Source: an uncultured Clostridia bacterium
GTDB taxonomy: Bacteria; Bacillota; Clostridia; Christensenellales; Borkfalkiaceae
NCBI GenBank assembly: GCA_947587775.1
Contig: CANPYD010000010.1
Location: 1-16,177 of the forward strand
Direction: 5' to 3'
DNA length: 16,177 nucleotides
Part shown: positions 14,720-16,177 of the stretch, in pieces
How the letters are laid out: each line of letters opens with the position of its first letter
Numbering within the stretch: position 1 is the first letter of the stretch
Notes under the pieces: model-generated
Told to the model about the DNA's origin: nothing
The model's input: the letters and a program-made list of their open reading frames with translations, nothing else
The model's database searches: none
Position numbers and translations under genes: made by a program

Positions 14720-15223
14720 CTAATTCTTGACTGCGACTTCCCCAAACCGCTTGGGATCGACGACGATGCGCTTTGCTTCGGGATCGATCCCGAGAATGAC
14801 GCCCTCGACGGCGGGGAAGAGGATCTCCTTGCCGTCCTTTTCAAGCGTATAGATATCGGTCGCCGCGGGGCGGATATCGGTGAGGACGCCCAAATGCTCC
14901 CCCCCTTCCGTCTCGACCGCCGAACCGAGCAGGTCGGCGATATAATAGACGCCCTCTTCGAGCGCGGGCGCATCCTCGCGAAGGACGGCGATCTCCTTCC
15001 CGCGGAGAAGTTCTGCGGCATTGCGGTCGGGCACGCCGCGAAGGGTGAGAAAGACGGCGCCGCCGCCCGTCCTCACTCTGAGAACGCGGTACTCTTCTCC
15101 GCCCAAAAAGACGCGTTTGAAGGCGCAGAAATCCTCCGCGCTGTCCGTAAACGGCTTCACTTTGATCTCCCCGCGGATCCCCTGCGGTTTCAGCACTTCG
15201 CCGACGATCAGTTCTTTTTCCAT
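14720..15223 (-). CDS. rimM: 16S rRNA processing protein RimM
   Basis: A 167-residue ribosome maturation factor that binds S19 and helps form the head of the 30S subunit. The start at 15223 gives the family N-terminus ELIVGEVLKPQGIRGEIKVK (4-23). This is followed by PFTD, then the C-terminal PRC-barrel with GVYYIADLLGSAV (91-103), ATDIYTLEKDGKEILFPAVE (121-140) and IDPEAKRIVVD (146-156). Its ATG begins 1 nt after the tmk stop (TGATATG), a layout expected for translational coupling; no strong ribosome binding site is seen. The usual partner trmD lies two genes downstream, not adjacent. Confidence 0.95.
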   Translation of the reverse strand: MEKELIVGEVLKPQGIRGEIKVKPFTDSAEDFCAFKRVFLGGEEYRVLRVRTGGGAVFLTLRGVPDRNAAELLRGKEIAVLREDAPALEEGVYYIADLLGSAVETEGGEHLGVLTDIRPAATDIYTLEKDGKEILFPAVEGVILGIDPEAKRIVVDPKRFGEVAVKN

Positions 15224-15224
15224 A

Positions 15225-15851
15225 TCAAAATCCGAAGAGCACGTCCGCCGCCGCACGGATCTGCGCCTGCGTCTGCTCCAATTCCTTTTCGCTTTCAACG
15301 ATCACGATGTTTTCGAGATCTTTATATTTTTCAAACACTTCGAAGTACTTCTCCCGCGTCTTGCGCTGCCTCTCGAGCGTCTCGTAGCGCTCCCGCTCGC
15401 TGCGGCGGGCGATCCGCCTCATGCCCTCTTCGGGATTCAGATCGAGATAGACGACGAGATCGGGGCGCAAGAGTTCCATTGCGGGACGGTTGAGTTCTTC
15501 CACCCACCCGAGCGGGACGATCCCGCCGTTGTAGGCAAAGGAAGAGAAATAATATCTGTCGCAGAGGACGGTGACGCCCTCCGAGAGCTGTTTTTTCATT
15601 CCGCTCACGGGATTTTCGATGTGATCGAGGCGGTCGGCGGCGAACATGGCGGCGATCGCGTATTCGCTCGTCTCGGTGCGCCCGCCCATGCAGTCGCGGA
15701 GCAGCATGCCGAACGGCGAAGTCGTGGGCTCGTGCGTCAGGGCGCATGCAACGCCGCGCGCTCGAAGATAGTCTGAAAGGAGCCGCATCTGCGTGGATTT
15801 CCCGCTTCCGTCCGTCCCCTCGAAAACAATGAATTTACCCTTTGTGATCAT
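15225..15851 (-). CDS. tmk: Thymidylate kinase
   Basis: A 208-residue enzyme that phosphorylates dTMP to dTDP with ATP. The start at 15851 puts the P-loop FEGTDGSGKST (10-20, Lys18) at the normal distance from the N-terminus and follows the promoter closely. Other hallmarks are the substrate-binding segment LTHEPTTSPFG, with HEPT where many homologues have REPGG, the DRYYFSSFAY motif and the VYLDLNPEEGMRRIARR stretch ahead of an Arg-rich lid. It is the first gene of a five-gene operon (tmk, rimM, ATPase, permease, trmD). The ribosome binding site is weak (AAAGACG region). Confidence 0.95.
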   Translation of the reverse strand: MITKGKFIVFEGTDGSGKSTQMRLLSDYLRARGVACALTHEPTTSPFGMLLRDCMGGRTETSEYAIAAMFAADRLDHIENPVSGMKKQLSEGVTVLCDRYYFSSFAYNGGIVPLGWVEELNRPAMELLRPDLVVYLDLNPEEGMRRIARRSERERYETLERQRKTREKYFEVFEKYKDLENIVIVESEKELEQTQAQIRAAADVLFGF

Positions 15852-15860
15852 AGCGTCTTT

Positions 15861-15889
15861 ATTGTAACAAAAAATTTCTCCGCTGTCAA
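15861..15889 (-). promoter_or_regulatory. Promoter of the tmk-rimM-ABC-trmD operon
   Basis: On the minus strand TTGACA (15889-15884), a 17-bp spacer, then TGT-TACAAT (15866-15861), with an extended -10 TGn. The -10 lies 9 bp upstream of the tmk ATG, so the leader would be only a few nucleotides long, unless transcription begins elsewhere. A nearly leaderless transcript would fit the lack of a clear ribosome binding site. Confidence 0.8.
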
Positions 15890-15935
15890 CATCTGAGGCT
15901 GCGGCAAACGTCGTTTCGGATCTTCGCACTTTCGG

Positions 15936-16177
15936 TCACTTCAACCATTCCGTGAACGCCCCGAATGCCGACGGGATGGCAAAGTTTTTTCGGATCTCCT
16001 CCGCCGTCGCCCATACGAAGTCGGAAGCGGGTTCTTCCACCCCGATGAGATACCCCGTCATGCGCCATTCGACATGCGTAAAGACATGCTTTGCCGTCTT
16101 TTTCGCAAGGAGAACGGCTCCTTTTTCTGATGTCCCCTCCTGAGGAGCCACTTCACGACATACCCCCTCCCAAGGAG
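15936..16177 (-). CDS. mutY: A/G-specific adenine DNA glycosylase MutY, C-terminal part (partial at window edge)
   Basis: The 3' end of a gene entering from the right edge. The last 62 residues or so read as a MutY C-terminal NUDIX-like domain: AKHVFTHVEWRMTGY, with FTH at the place of the FSH loop that contacts 8-oxoguanine, then WATAEEIRKNFAIPSAF and a short tail ending FTEWLK. MutY removes adenine paired with 8-oxoG. Upstream of this, bases 16131-16177 resemble the GC-rich palindromic repeats of the window, yet the frame stays open through them (reading PWEGVCREVAPQEG). Either the repeat was inserted in frame into the gene or only a 3' fragment remains; the window does not show which. The catalytic N-terminal domain is not visible. 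It is upstream of tmk on the same strand, separated by tmk's own promoter. Confidence 0.7.
   Translation of the reverse strand, partial: PWEGVCREVAPQEGTSEKGAVLLAKKTAKHVFTHVEWRMTGYLIGVEEPASDFVWATAEEIRKNFAIPSAFGAFTEWLK
16131..16177. repeat. Repeat-like palindromic sequence at the right edge, within the mutY frame
   Basis: TGTCCCCTCCTGAGGAGCC with the small stem CTCCT/AGGAG (16137-16141 with 16143-16147), followed by ACCCCCTCCCAAGGAG. Its composition and CCCCTC..GAGGAG pattern resemble the other repeats here, but it is too diverged to be sure it is the same family. It probably continues past the window. Confidence 0.5.

Overview
The window looks like a chromosomal segment of an uncultured, fairly GC-rich member of the Bacillota (class Clostridia, perhaps a Christensenellales-type gut lineage; the rank below class is a guess). 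The grounds are a Firmicutes-style housekeeping block (tmk, rimM, trmD, rbgA, rnhB, yraN), GGAGG-type ribosome binding sites, sigma-A promoters with 17-bp spacers, a clostridial-style lipoprotein, and short GC-rich palindromic repeats of the kind common between genes in gut Firmicutes.

Layout. (1) 1-2645, minus strand: a secreted Big_2-domain lipoprotein with its own promoter, followed 61 bp downstream by the start of a ComEC-like competence channel gene that runs off the left edge. (2) 2756-8356, plus strand: one very large gene (1844 aa) with its own promoter. It encodes a DUF4011/SF1 helicase with a transglutaminase-like N-terminal region, a Vsr/PD-(D/E)XK-like region and a DUF3320-like C-terminus. 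Expected catalytic residues appear to be missing from both flanking enzyme-like regions. (3) 8370-9165, plus strand: palindromic repeats, then a compact Phd/YefM-RelE/ParE toxin-antitoxin operon. Its consensus promoter has a perfect 12-bp palindrome in the spacer. (4) 9166-9456: repeat-filled gap. (5) 9457-11981, minus strand: rbgA, rnhB, yraN and an AlkZ-related gene, with a hairpin terminator after yraN. (6) 11982-12563: a gene-free stretch of about 580 bp with a strong nested hairpin just upstream of rbgA and several repeat families. (7) 12564-15889, minus strand: tmk, rimM, ABC ATPase, ABC permease and trmD in one tightly packed operon from a TTGACA/TACAAT promoter. (8) 15936-16177, minus strand: the 3' part of mutY, with repeat-like DNA read in frame at the right edge.

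The minus-strand blocks are housekeeping: dTDP synthesis (tmk), 16S rRNA processing (rimM), tRNA m1G37 methylation (trmD), 50S assembly (rbgA), RNA-DNA hybrid removal (rnhB) and 8-oxoG:A repair (mutY). Two departures from the usual order stand out. An ABC transporter pair sits between rimM and trmD, and rplS (L19), often found between trmD and rbgA, is absent and its place is taken by repeats. The accessory part is the helicase plus toxin-antitoxin segment, the best candidate for a defence-related locus. No CRISPR array, transposase, rRNA or convincing tRNA gene was seen.
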